Shown here in pieces: positions 37,301-44,462 of a DNA stretch of 64,000 nucleotides. The notes under the pieces were generated by a model that worked only from the letters and a program-made list of their open reading frames with translations, was not told where the DNA came from and did not search any database. This DNA comes from Tunturiibacter empetritectus (GTDB lineage: Bacteria; Acidobacteriota; Terriglobia; Terriglobales; Acidobacteriaceae): positions 1,232,051 to 1,296,050 of the forward strand of contig NZ_JACCCU010000002.1 in NCBI RefSeq assembly GCF_013410875.1. Reading direction: 5' to 3'. Position 1 is the stretch's first letter, and every line of letters begins with the position of its first letter. Made by a program: the position numbers and the translations under genes.

Positions 37301-37830
37301 TTTGCACCAGAAACCCCAGGAGTTAACAGAAGAAGCTGTGTGAAATTCCGGCCATTCAACGGAAGATCATTCACTTGTCGGCCCGTAATTACAGTACCGA
37401 GGTTTGCCGTAGTGGTGTCAATCTGTGCGTTGCTTGACGAAACCGTGACTTCCGAACTTTGACTCCCCACGGTCAGCACAAAATCGAAAGTTGCAACCTG
37501 GCTGACCTCCAGCGTAAAGGTCGTGTCTTTCTTGGGGCTAAACCCAGAGGATTGAACCTCGATGGTGTAGTGCCCAGGAGTGATGTTAAAGAGACCGTAC
37601 GTGCCTGTTGTATTCGTCTTTGTATCAATCGCTACAGCGGTGTCTACATTGCGCAAAATCACAGTAGCACCCGGGATCACTGCTCCACTTTGATCACGGA
37701 TAACACCATTCACTGAGGCAGTGGAGAGCTGCGCTGCCGATTGCATCGGGTGAGTCACGAGCAGGATCGTTGCGGTAGCGATCATCAATGCACGGAATAT
37801 CTTTTGTTTTGGGCTAGGCTTGACTTCCAC
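34375..37830 (-). CDS. TonB-dependent receptor, Oar-like, of the glycan locus
   Basis: 1151 residues from a GTG start (37830) with AGGAG 8 nt upstream. Signal peptide to about residue 33 (HPMQSAAQ); regulatory domain about 38-125 (ASVNGVIRDQSGAVIPGATVILRNVDT...YGLFNITPGHYTIEV); plug with VITGRQVNDLPLNGRNFTQLLLLTPGV and VNVVTKSGTNTLHGSAWEYARN; barrel ending in Phe (LQLALKYLF). It sits between the secreted GH30-RICIN enzyme and GH30/GH125, with a 78-bp gap to the former, so it is the likely importer of the released oligosaccharides. Acidobacterial loci lack SusD, and none is seen here. Confidence 0.93.
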   Translation of the reverse strand: MEVKPSPKQKIFRALMIATATILLVTHPMQSAAQLSTASVNGVIRDQSGAVIPGATVILRNVDTAVAIDTKTNTTGTYGLFNITPGHYTIEVQSSGFSPKKDTTFTLEVSQVATFDFVLTVGSQSSEVTVSSSNAQIDTTTANLGTVITGRQVNDLPLNGRNFTQLLLLTPGVSGANPSQNAGGYTTAVALGSSFSFPAVNGQTNRSNYFLTDGMNNYGTFFSTYAVPPIIDAIQEFKIVSHTDDAEFGSVLGGVVNVVTKSGTNTLHGSAWEYARNAIFDARTYFLPPTAAKAQFHQNQFGGSIGGPVVVPKVYDGRNKTFFFGAYQGFRYLQTSNTPLRVPTAAQLSGDESSWPTQLYNPYTTKPDPAHPGQFIRDAFPGNQLGSFLDPRMVAYAQFVFPMAGPVFDGAGDNAIDTTPVTQEQNEFNVRIDHTFRNGDTAFFRYSFIDSNVNSSGGQPGLPNVTATPARNWGGSYVHVFSPTLVSQVQYARTTVQLNSTTRFDRSTSAIISQVGFSPSFVGQFTAVDGSLLPGPGIANFTGGSGENVNYNPGATNSYQISGSVTKVAGRNVIRLGGGYISAGYATLTSGAQLGFAAQQTGNTNPLDTVNAGDPLASFLINVPNYAEHFNRESNTRPGGVLSAFAQDTWKASDRLTLNLGVRYDVTFIPPFGTESTAGKQGGIETGDVNFNNGTYVLQKLSPPCNVTGVAPCIPGDGTLPANVVVDPRGKIAFNSYNNVGPRFGFAYRIGEKSALKGGFGIVYDNWAAVTQTSQNIGGGWPDVGQQLANNINQPNSGTTTPTVQSQNPFNDNGNSALPGPTPFNQVGFFYDPHLKDPYSEQWNLGAERQLDSSTTVEINYVGSVSKRLGMPGYYNTALLPGSGNPQSRALYPYIAPTYYSRSVGAANYNAFQFSLNRRFNNGLAYQVAYTWSKAMNVGGDDLFQNTTVPTDPYNPAAYGNYSVSGFDLTNILSVNAVYQIPVGRGQRLSTGSHVADYILGNWQFNNIFQAHSGLPFTPYISSDIANTGNLAQNEYEHANIVGNPNKITKRTSAEFFNTAAYVAPAGFTFGTASRNSLRSAGYWGLDSSIFRLFPVGGEREFEFRIEAFNLLNNVVLGQPNNDLNSGMSFGTVNTTANSSRVLQLALKYLF

Positions 37831-37861
37831 TGGTGGCTCTCCTGAAAAACTTCTAAATTTT

Positions 37862-37905
37862 CAATAAATGCTCAATTGTGGTCTTGGTCTAAGTCTCATT
37901 TATTG
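37862..37905 (-). promoter_or_regulatory. Intergenic stem-loop between GH30-RICIN and TBDR
   Basis: Perfect 9-bp arms CAATAAATG (37862-37870) and CATTTATTG (37897-37905) with a 26-nt loop fill the gap between the two genes. Could be a partial terminator or processing site that sets different expression levels. Confidence 0.45.
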
Positions 37906-37908
37906 CGA

Positions 37909-40900
37909 TTACTGCTGGGTCAGCCTGAACGACTCGCTTAGTCCTCCATTACAGCTATTGATTTGAAGCTGAAGACTATTGAGACCTGCTCCGTAGGGTA
38001 CGTTGAGGCAGAGACCGCTGTTTTTGTCGATAAGCTCGTAATATCCATTCGAGAGCAGTACAGGCATGAATTGTTCGTTGTTGGTGCCGCTGTATGTCCA
38101 AAGCTGCATATTCGTTCCGGGTGCTGTTCCTGAATCGTAAACATTCCATGCCAACGTGCTCGAGTTGTAGCTCGCGATCTCGTAATAGCCGCCGCTCGTT
38201 GGTGTGAACTGCCATTGCTGGTTTGTATTGGCTGACGATGAACAGGTGTACTGTTGAAGGACCGTGCCATTGGAGATGCCTCCATTGGTGTCGTCCGCAC
38301 ACATACCGCTAGCTTCGTTGGCAATCTGGTATTTTGCGGTTGTCGAAATAGCTGGAGCGGCCGCCTTCATTTTGAACGCCTCACTGGTAGACCCATTGCA
38401 GGTATTGATCTGCAATTGAAGGGAGTTGGTGGGCGCTCCGCTGGGAACATTAAGACAAAGACCGCTGTTCTGGTCGATGAACTCAAAGTACCCAGTCGCG
38501 AGCAAAACAGGCTTGAACTGCTCGTTGGCCCCGCCGCTGTAGGTCCACAGCTGCATGTTCGTTCCGGGTAAGGTCCCTGAGTCGTAAACATTCCATGCCA
38601 GCGTGCTCGAGTTGTAACTTGCGATCTCGTAATAGCCGCTGCTGGTTGGCGTGAACCGCCATTGCTGGTTTGTATTGCCTGACGATGAGCAGGTGTACTG
38701 TTGAAGAACCGTCCCGTTAGAGATGCCTCCATTAGTGTCGTCCAAACACATACCGCTGGCTTCATTGGTAAGCGTGTAGTACTCAGTGTTCACAATCGAG
38801 GCGGCTGGCGGGGTCAGCGTAAACGCCTCGCTCATCGATCCGTTGCAGGTATTGATCTGCATTTGAAGGGAGTTGGTAGACGCTCCATTGGGGACGTTGA
38901 GACAGAGGCCACTGTTTTGGTCAATAAACTCGTAATTTCCATTCGAGAGCAGAACAGGCATAAACTGCTCGTTGTTCGTACCGCCATAAGCCCAAAGCTG
39001 CATATTCGTTCCTGGAGAGGTTCCTGAGTCATATACATTCCAGGCCAGCGTAGACGCATTGTAGGCTGTTATCTCATAGTAGCCGCCGGCAGTTGCAGTG
39101 AATTGCCATTGCTGATTTGTGTCGTTTTGAGAACAGGTGTACTGCTGCAGCACCGTGCCATTGGAGGTGCTTCCATTGGTGTCGTCCAAACACAAACCGC
39201 TGGCCAGATTGTCGATCGTGTAATAACTACCTGTCGAAATCACTGGCGTTGTAGTCGCGCTCGCCTCGTTTGAGGGATTGCTTGCTCCCGAGGCGTTTGT
39301 GGCTTCTACCTCATAATGAAACGTTGAACCAGGATAAAGCCCGGTGTCAGAAAAAGTTGTCGCGCTAAGCCCGCTCGCAATTCGATTGCCCGTAGTAGGA
39401 GCGAATGCGCTGAACGTGCTGCGGAACACGTCATAAGTTACCCCGGAGGCGTTACTAGCCGTCCAGTTCAGGTTAATCCCGCTGCTAGAGGCGACAGTGG
39501 CAGTTAAGTTAGTGGGTATTCCGAGGGGAACTCCCGTTGTTGGAGTCCAATAGAAAGTGGCAGCTGAATTTGCCGGGAGAGTGTAGACGAAATTCGTGTT
39601 GTTTGGGGCCCAGTTCACATCGAATGTGGTAGATGATGTTGCGTCGTTATAGACGACGAGGGTCATTGATCCATTCGGGTTTAGGTATGCCGTGTCTTCA
39701 ATGCCACCACTCCCAACTGCCCCCGAGTTAGACTGTACGCGGTATGCGCCCGGAACCACTCCGTTCATCTGGCCATAAGCGTAGTAAGTCGGGGTCTTGG
39801 TCACGGTTGCCGGACTCACACTGGTATTGATGGTCACAAATCCAATACAGTCGGAGCAGTTGGCATCGTAAGGCCCGTTATTCTCATCGAGAGCTAGACT
39901 CCACGCCGTCGCGCCTTTCGCCCAGTTGTTCGGCGACCCAATAAGGATGTTTTCCATGGTGTATTGAAGGTCGCGAGTAAAGGTGTCTTCATCGCCTTCC
40001 GCGCATTCCGATTCCCAGACTCCAAAACCCGGGTAAGCGGCTTCGACAGTTGATTGCGCCGTCACGGCGCCTGAATAACAATGCCATGAGATTCCGGCTA
40101 GATAAGCGGCTGCCGGACCGTAGGCGAGGAGCGTTTCGGGATAGGTGGTGTCGCCCCAGTTGTGATCGTAGCCAAATATCTTGGGACTGAGGCCGGCATT
40201 CGCTAGCGCAGGTCCGAGATTATTGGCGATAAAGGTTTCTTCTTCGCTCGCAGAGAAGGTTTCCGCAGGATAAGTGATGTCTGTTGTCTCGTGATCTGGC
40301 TCATTTTGCGGTGCGACGGCATAGACGGGAATACCTTCCGCCTGATATGCCTGGATCGTCTTGACAAAATACTGGGCGAGGGACGGAAAATAAATGTCGT
40401 TGAAATAACCTCCAATTAATGTGCCAGATTGCTTCATCCATGCCGGAGGACTCCAAGGCAGCATTTCGACCTTAATCTTCGGATTGATCGCAAAAGCTTC
40501 CTTTAAGACGGGGATTGTGTAGGTCAAATCCTTTGCGATGGAAAAGTTAGCTAAAGGCACGTCCGTTTGCCCAGACGGCAAGTCGTCATAAGTGAAGAAC
40601 CCCTGCGCGGTTTCGTCGCTAGCACCCATCGGTTGCCGTAGCATGCTCAGACCGATTCCTGATGTACTGCTGAAGAGGCTTTGCAATACCGCAGTCTGTT
40701 GAGCTGGAGTCAAGAAGTTATAAATGTTGTACGTGGAGGAATCGGTAAGTGAGCCGCCAAAGCCATCCATCTGCTGATATGTCACACTGGGATTGATGGT
40801 GATCGTGTAGGTGCCACCTGACGATGAACCAAACGATGTTGAGGGTTCGTTAGCCAGCAGTAAGGACTGGTCGCCATTCGTCTGTACTATGCTGACGGAC

Positions 40901-40983
40901 TGCGCCTGGACGCGGGTATTCGTCGCAAAGGTGGTTGACAGTAAAACACCCAGAAGCAAACTGAAGTGCAACTTTCTGGACAT
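37909..40983 (-). CDS. Secreted GH30 enzyme with FN3 and three RICIN domains
   Basis: 1024 residues; GGAGGG is 5 nt before the ATG. Signal peptide to about 28 (RVQAQ). GH30 barrel about 45-390: YQQMDGFGGSLTDSSTYN, LRQPMGASD, LPWSPPAWMKQSG, acid/base Glu228 in APQNEPDH, nucleophile most likely Glu326 in WESECAEG. Side beta-sandwich to about 482. FN3 domain about 486-575. Three ricin-type beta-trefoil modules (CBM13-like) of 149 residues each fill 577-1024, with repeated LDDTNGSTSNGTVLQQYTC, NQQWQF and SGLCLNVP motifs. Extracellular glucanase-like enzyme with lectin anchors. A LacI-type palindrome lies 100 bp upstream. Confidence 0.92.
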   Translation of the reverse strand: MSRKLHFSLLLGVLLSTTFATNTRVQAQSVSIVQTNGDQSLLLANEPSTSFGSSSGGTYTITINPSVTYQQMDGFGGSLTDSSTYNIYNFLTPAQQTAVLQSLFSSTSGIGLSMLRQPMGASDETAQGFFTYDDLPSGQTDVPLANFSIAKDLTYTIPVLKEAFAINPKIKVEMLPWSPPAWMKQSGTLIGGYFNDIYFPSLAQYFVKTIQAYQAEGIPVYAVAPQNEPDHETTDITYPAETFSASEEETFIANNLGPALANAGLSPKIFGYDHNWGDTTYPETLLAYGPAAAYLAGISWHCYSGAVTAQSTVEAAYPGFGVWESECAEGDEDTFTRDLQYTMENILIGSPNNWAKGATAWSLALDENNGPYDANCSDCIGFVTINTSVSPATVTKTPTYYAYGQMNGVVPGAYRVQSNSGAVGSGGIEDTAYLNPNGSMTLVVYNDATSSTTFDVNWAPNNTNFVYTLPANSAATFYWTPTTGVPLGIPTNLTATVASSSGINLNWTASNASGVTYDVFRSTFSAFAPTTGNRIASGLSATTFSDTGLYPGSTFHYEVEATNASGASNPSNEASATTTPVISTGSYYTIDNLASGLCLDDTNGSTSNGTVLQQYTCSQNDTNQQWQFTATAGGYYEITAYNASTLAWNVYDSGTSPGTNMQLWAYGGTNNEQFMPVLLSNGNYEFIDQNSGLCLNVPNGASTNSLQMQINTCNGSMSEAFTLTPPAASIVNTEYYTLTNEASGMCLDDTNGGISNGTVLQQYTCSSSGNTNQQWRFTPTSSGYYEIASYNSSTLAWNVYDSGTLPGTNMQLWTYSGGANEQFKPVLLATGYFEFIDQNSGLCLNVPSGAPTNSLQLQINTCNGSTSEAFKMKAAAPAISTTAKYQIANEASGMCADDTNGGISNGTVLQQYTCSSSANTNQQWQFTPTSGGYYEIASYNSSTLAWNVYDSGTAPGTNMQLWTYSGTNNEQFMPVLLSNGYYELIDKNSGLCLNVPYGAGLNSLQLQINSCNGGLSESFRLTQQ
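37912..39255 (-). repeat. Three tandem 447-bp RICIN-coding units
   Basis: The same word (GTAAACATTCC or ATATACATTCC) recurs at 38141, 38588 and 39035, exactly 447 bp apart, and long runs around it are nearly identical. This is three in-register copies of one 149-codon unit inside the GH30-RICIN gene; the two units nearest the 3' end are the most alike. Confidence 0.85.
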
Positions 40984-41082
40984 TTAAACCCTCCATGCGG
41001 ACAAATGGCCCGCTCTGTGCAGTAAGCCTGCGATATATCTGCGCACCAGGAAGCGTGCAACTTTGAGCTCTTTTGAAAACTG

Positions 41083-41096
41083 TGCAAACGTTTGTA
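41083..41096. promoter_or_regulatory. LacI-type operator upstream of GH30-RICIN
   Basis: TGCAAACGTTTGTA, one mismatch from a perfect palindrome with a central CG step, the typical LacI/CcpA-family operator shape. It lies 100 bp before the GH30-RICIN start and between that gene and the end of lacI. Confidence 0.75.
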
Positions 41097-41165
41097 TTTA
41101 GAACGTGTGAACGCTACCTTAACAGCTTCTTGCTTGTCAAGAGACATTTCTGCGGAGAGTTCGGG

Positions 41166-42296
41166 TCAGCTTTGGCGCTGATCGAAGAGGACCAATTCGT
41201 CAGTCAGCGTGAGCGGTGCGCGATTGCCCTTGTTCTGGTTCTCGCTACCTGGTCGAGAGATGAAGGCACCAAGGTTACTATTCATGATCAGGAGCGGCTC
41301 CAAGCGGATTTCAGGAACTGGAAGCCTGCCTTCTACGAGGTACTCGTACATCAGGCGGAATGCAGTACGTCCCTGGCTGTATGGGCGTTCGTAGAGCACA
41401 GCAGCAACCGCACCGGAACGAATGTGGGGGACGGCAGACGCATACACATCTGTTGAGATGACGGTCAACTTGCCGAGCAACTTGATCTCGTCGAGTGCCT
41501 CAAGAACCGGTGCGCCATTGCCGGTACTAATGTAGACGCCAGAGGTGTCTCGGTGTTTGGCCACGAACGCACGCGATGTCCTATACGCTTCTTCCGCAAT
41601 CTCGTGGTTTTCGATTGCTGGAAAGACCTGCATCTTTGGAAATTCCGCCTTGATGGTCTGCTCGAAGGCGGCGAACTTCTGCTCGTGATCTGCCACCTTA
41701 AGATTGCCGGTCGTGACCATAATCTTCCCCGACCCGCCCAAAAACCGTCCCATCAATGACGCTGAAATGGCGCCCATTGAATGCGTGTTGATGCTTACAG
41801 AGCAAAGCTTTTGGGAATTTGGTGCATCCGTTACCAAGCACAAGACAGGTAGCCCGAGCTTTGCTGCCTTCCGAAATGAACTCTTGAGAGACGGCAGATC
41901 ACCGGGCACGACGATGAGCCCGTCCAGCCCAGCTGCAATTGCCTCTTCGAAGGCGTCCTTTTCACCCTCACCAAGCCTGGGAAAGACGCGATGCTGAATC
42001 TGCACCCCAGCCCCCTCGAAGGGAGCCGCTTCATCATTGATTCCGCGCCTCGCAGCATCATAGAAAAAGGCGATCTCGCGCGGAGAATTGACGCCGATCA
42101 TAAGCCCCTTATTCGAGACCAGGTACCGAGCCGCGGGATTCGGGACATATCCTGAGGCAGCAGCCAGCTTTGAGACTCGCTGCTTCGTTATAGCGTTTAT
42201 GCGAGGATTGCCCTGAAGTGCCCTACTGACGGTTGCGATCGAGATTCCGAGTTGGTTGGCCAAGTCCTTCAAAGTGACACGATTGCTATTATTCAC
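41166..42296 (-). CDS. LacI-family transcriptional regulator
   Basis: 376 residues. N-terminal HTH and hinge: VTLKDLANQLGISIATVSRALQGNPRINAITKQRVSKLAAASGYVPNPAARYL. Then a type I periplasmic-binding-protein sensor domain (IGVNSPREIAFFYDAARRGINDEA..., LDGLIVVPGDLPSLKS, GKIMVTTGNLKVADHEQKFAAFEQTIK, GVYISTGNGAPVLEALDEI). Sensor closest to the sugar-binding kind that often has a second, RbsB-like core (simple-sugar binding). It lies between the GH30-RICIN gene and the divergent transport/kinase operon; matching palindromes in both upstream regions make it the likely regulator of the locus, de-repressed by a sugar such as mannose or a released oligosaccharide. Confidence 0.92.
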   Translation of the reverse strand: MNNSNRVTLKDLANQLGISIATVSRALQGNPRINAITKQRVSKLAAASGYVPNPAARYLVSNKGLMIGVNSPREIAFFYDAARRGINDEAAPFEGAGVQIQHRVFPRLGEGEKDAFEEAIAAGLDGLIVVPGDLPSLKSSFRKAAKLGLPVLCLVTDAPNSQKLCSVSINTHSMGAISASLMGRFLGGSGKIMVTTGNLKVADHEQKFAAFEQTIKAEFPKMQVFPAIENHEIAEEAYRTSRAFVAKHRDTSGVYISTGNGAPVLEALDEIKLLGKLTVISTDVYASAVPHIRSGAVAAVLYERPYSQGRTAFRLMYEYLVEGRLPVPEIRLEPLLIMNSNLGAFISRPGSENQNKGNRAPLTLTDELVLFDQRQS

Positions 42297-42398
42297 TTAG
42301 CCAAACCTTTCTAGGGGCTCCGATCTTACTCAGCTTTCCTGAATGTTAGCACTCCACTGACGCGGCATCACGGAACAGGTGAAGCCTAGCTTGGTATT

Positions 42399-42412
42399 TG
42401 CAAACGTTTGCA
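42399..42412. promoter_or_regulatory. LacI-type operator between lacI and rhaT-like gene
   Basis: TGCAAACGTTTGCA is a perfect 14-bp palindrome, matching the site at 41083 in 13 of 14 positions. It lies 103 bp from the lacI start and 118 bp from the transporter start, so it could control both directions. Confidence 0.8.
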
Positions 42413-42529
42413 CAACTCCTGTATGGTGTGGTGGCTACGCTTCAGGATTTGGCTATCTGACTTGCACTCGTCTGAAGGCCGGTCTAAAGACACAATGCTT
42501 ATGCGCCCACCGCGTGAGCGGAAGAAAGG

Positions 42530-43519
42530 ATGGATGACACGCTTATGGGATTTATCTTGATTGTTGTTGCAAGTCTGATGAACGCTTCCTTCGCTCTTCC
42601 AATGAAGCGGATGCAGCGCTGGTCTTGGCAAACGTCCTGGGGTGTTTGGACTCTTTTTGCGCTTATCTTCTTGCCTCTCCTGACGGCTCGTCTGATGATT
42701 CCCTATGCGCCGGAAATCTATCGCGACGCCTCTACGATTCAGCTGATTCGTCTTCTCCTCTGCGGCATCACCTGGGGAGTGGCGCAGGTGCTCTTCGGCC
42801 TTGCTATCAAAAGAGTCGGATTGGCTGTCGCGTTTTCAATCGTCTTGGGAACTTCAGCATGCGCTGGAAGTTTACTGGTACCGCTCCTTGAGCGAAGTGC
42901 CCTCGGAGGCCTCTACGCAAGTCTCTTGATTGGCTGTGCGGTGATGATCTCTGGCCTGACTCTGTGTGCGATCGCCGGAGACCAGAAGGAAAAATACTCG
43001 AATCTGCCAAGAGGCAATCGAACGCCGGGTGGAGTAGCTATCGCGGTTTTGTCCGGTCTTTGCGCGAGCGCGATGAATCTTGGCTTGGCCTCTTCTAGGG
43101 CATTGATCTCGGACGCTACCCATCGGGGTGCCGCGCCCGGTTTTGCTTCCAACATCGTCTGGCTCCCTCTGCTTGCGGCTGGCGCATTACCAAATCTCGC
43201 CTATTGCATTTACCTAGCAAACCGGGAGCGTACTGGCCTGCAGTTTGCGGAAAGAACAACTCGACACTACTTCGCCTACGCGATGCTAATGGCGTTACTG
43301 TGGTTCGGCAGTAGCATAGTTTATGGATCAGCAATGGCTCGTCTCGGGGCAACGGACGCGTGGCCGTTGTTCATGTCGCTCATCGTCTTCTTCGCTGGTG
43401 TATTTAGTTTTGCGACCAGCGAATGGGCCACTGCTCCGCGGACAGTTGTAGCTAAACAGATAGCCGGAATGCTCCTCCTGTGCGTAGGAGTGTTCGTCAT
43501 CGCTCAAGGAGAGAGGTGA
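42530..43519 (+). CDS. RhaT-family sugar/proton symporter
   Basis: 329 residues, about ten hydrophobic helices throughout. MNASFALPMKRMQRWSWQTSWGVWTLFALIFLP and GITWGVAQVLFGLAIKRVGLAVAFSIVLG are the signatures of L-rhamnose-proton symporter RhaT (DMT superfamily). Inner-membrane sugar uptake. Because it heads an operon with a ROK kinase and mannose-6-phosphate isomerase and lacks rhamnose isomerase, kinase or aldolase, I infer that the cargo is another hexose, probably mannose. Confidence 0.87.
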   Translation: MDDTLMGFILIVVASLMNASFALPMKRMQRWSWQTSWGVWTLFALIFLPLLTARLMIPYAPEIYRDASTIQLIRLLLCGITWGVAQVLFGLAIKRVGLAVAFSIVLGTSACAGSLLVPLLERSALGGLYASLLIGCAVMISGLTLCAIAGDQKEKYSNLPRGNRTPGGVAIAVLSGLCASAMNLGLASSRALISDATHRGAAPGFASNIVWLPLLAAGALPNLAYCIYLANRERTGLQFAERTTRHYFAYAMLMALLWFGSSIVYGSAMARLGATDAWPLFMSLIVFFAGVFSFATSEWATAPRTVVAKQIAGMLLLCVGVFVIAQGER

Positions 43520-43522
43520 CCT

Positions 43523-44461
43523 TTGTCCGTTGCAGTCGCTATTGAGCTTGGCGGATCGCATGCCGCGGTCGGTCTGGTGAACGCCCACACACTTATTGCC
43601 GTTGAGGATATATCCTTGACTCCTAAAGCTCAGTTGGCCCGGGTCCTGCCCAATTTAGCAATTTGCATAAGGCGCCTACTGGCACAGAACAATTTGGCAT
43701 TGAATCAGGTATCGGGTATAGGCATGGGCATAGCCGCGTTGGTCGATTGGAAGAGCAATCGCGTCGTCGGAACAAATGGTAAGTATAGCGATGCACCTTC
43801 TATCGACCTTGTTGGATGGAGCAAAGAGAACTTCGGTCTTCCTCTGCGTCTTGAGAACGACGCTCGAATGGGTCTTCTCGGAGAGTGGTACGGGGGTGGG
43901 CTCCGTAATGCAGACTCGGCCATCATGCTGACGTTTGGGACTGGGATAGGGTGCGCCGCGCTTGTCGAAGGCAAGGTGTTTCGCTCGTCTCAGCCACAAG
44001 GCGGCTGTTTGGGAGGGCACATACCCGTGAATCTGAATGGCCGGACATGCAGTTGCGGGGCGGTCGGCTGCATGGAAGCTGAAGCATCAACCTGGGCACT
44101 CCCGCACATCCTGCAAGGCTGGCCGTGCATTGAGACCAGTACGCTTTTCGGCAATACACTAGGAGGTTTCAAGGAGCTGTTTGATGCTGTAGCGGAAGGT
44201 GACCTAGTCGCTGAAGCTGTGCGGCGGCACTGCATTCGTGTATGGGCAGCAGGCATCATAGGGCTGATTCATGTCTATGGACCAAGCAAGGTACTTCTTG
44301 GAGGAGGCGTTATGAAGTCGCCTGAGATGGTCATTCCAGATCTGCGCGCTTTCATCCATCGCCACGCATGGACCCCCGCCGGTCCCGTCGAAATACAAGT
44401 AGCAAGCCTCGGTCCGCACTCAGCGTTGTATGGCACTATTCCCCTCCTAGAAGGTCGCTGA
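43523..44461 (+). CDS. ROK-family sugar kinase (probable manno/fructokinase)
   Basis: 312 residues starting with TTG (43523), 3 nt after the transporter stop; GGAGAGAGG precedes it. VAIELGGSHAAVGLVN is the phosphate-binding loop (DxGGT-like), GIGMGIAALVDW and LENDARMGLLGEWYGGG the sugar-binding part, and GTCSC-type GRTCSCGAVGCMEAEAS (Cys176, Cys178, Cys183) the ROK zinc motif. The D of DIGGT is E here, which is unusual. Followed by the isomerase, it would make hexose-6-phosphate. Confidence 0.87.
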   Translation: MSVAVAIELGGSHAAVGLVNAHTLIAVEDISLTPKAQLARVLPNLAICIRRLLAQNNLALNQVSGIGMGIAALVDWKSNRVVGTNGKYSDAPSIDLVGWSKENFGLPLRLENDARMGLLGEWYGGGLRNADSAIMLTFGTGIGCAALVEGKVFRSSQPQGGCLGGHIPVNLNGRTCSCGAVGCMEAEASTWALPHILQGWPCIETSTLFGNTLGGFKELFDAVAEGDLVAEAVRRHCIRVWAAGIIGLIHVYGPSKVLLGGGVMKSPEMVIPDLRAFIHRHAWTPAGPVEIQVASLGPHSALYGTIPLLEGR

Positions 44462-44462
44462 T

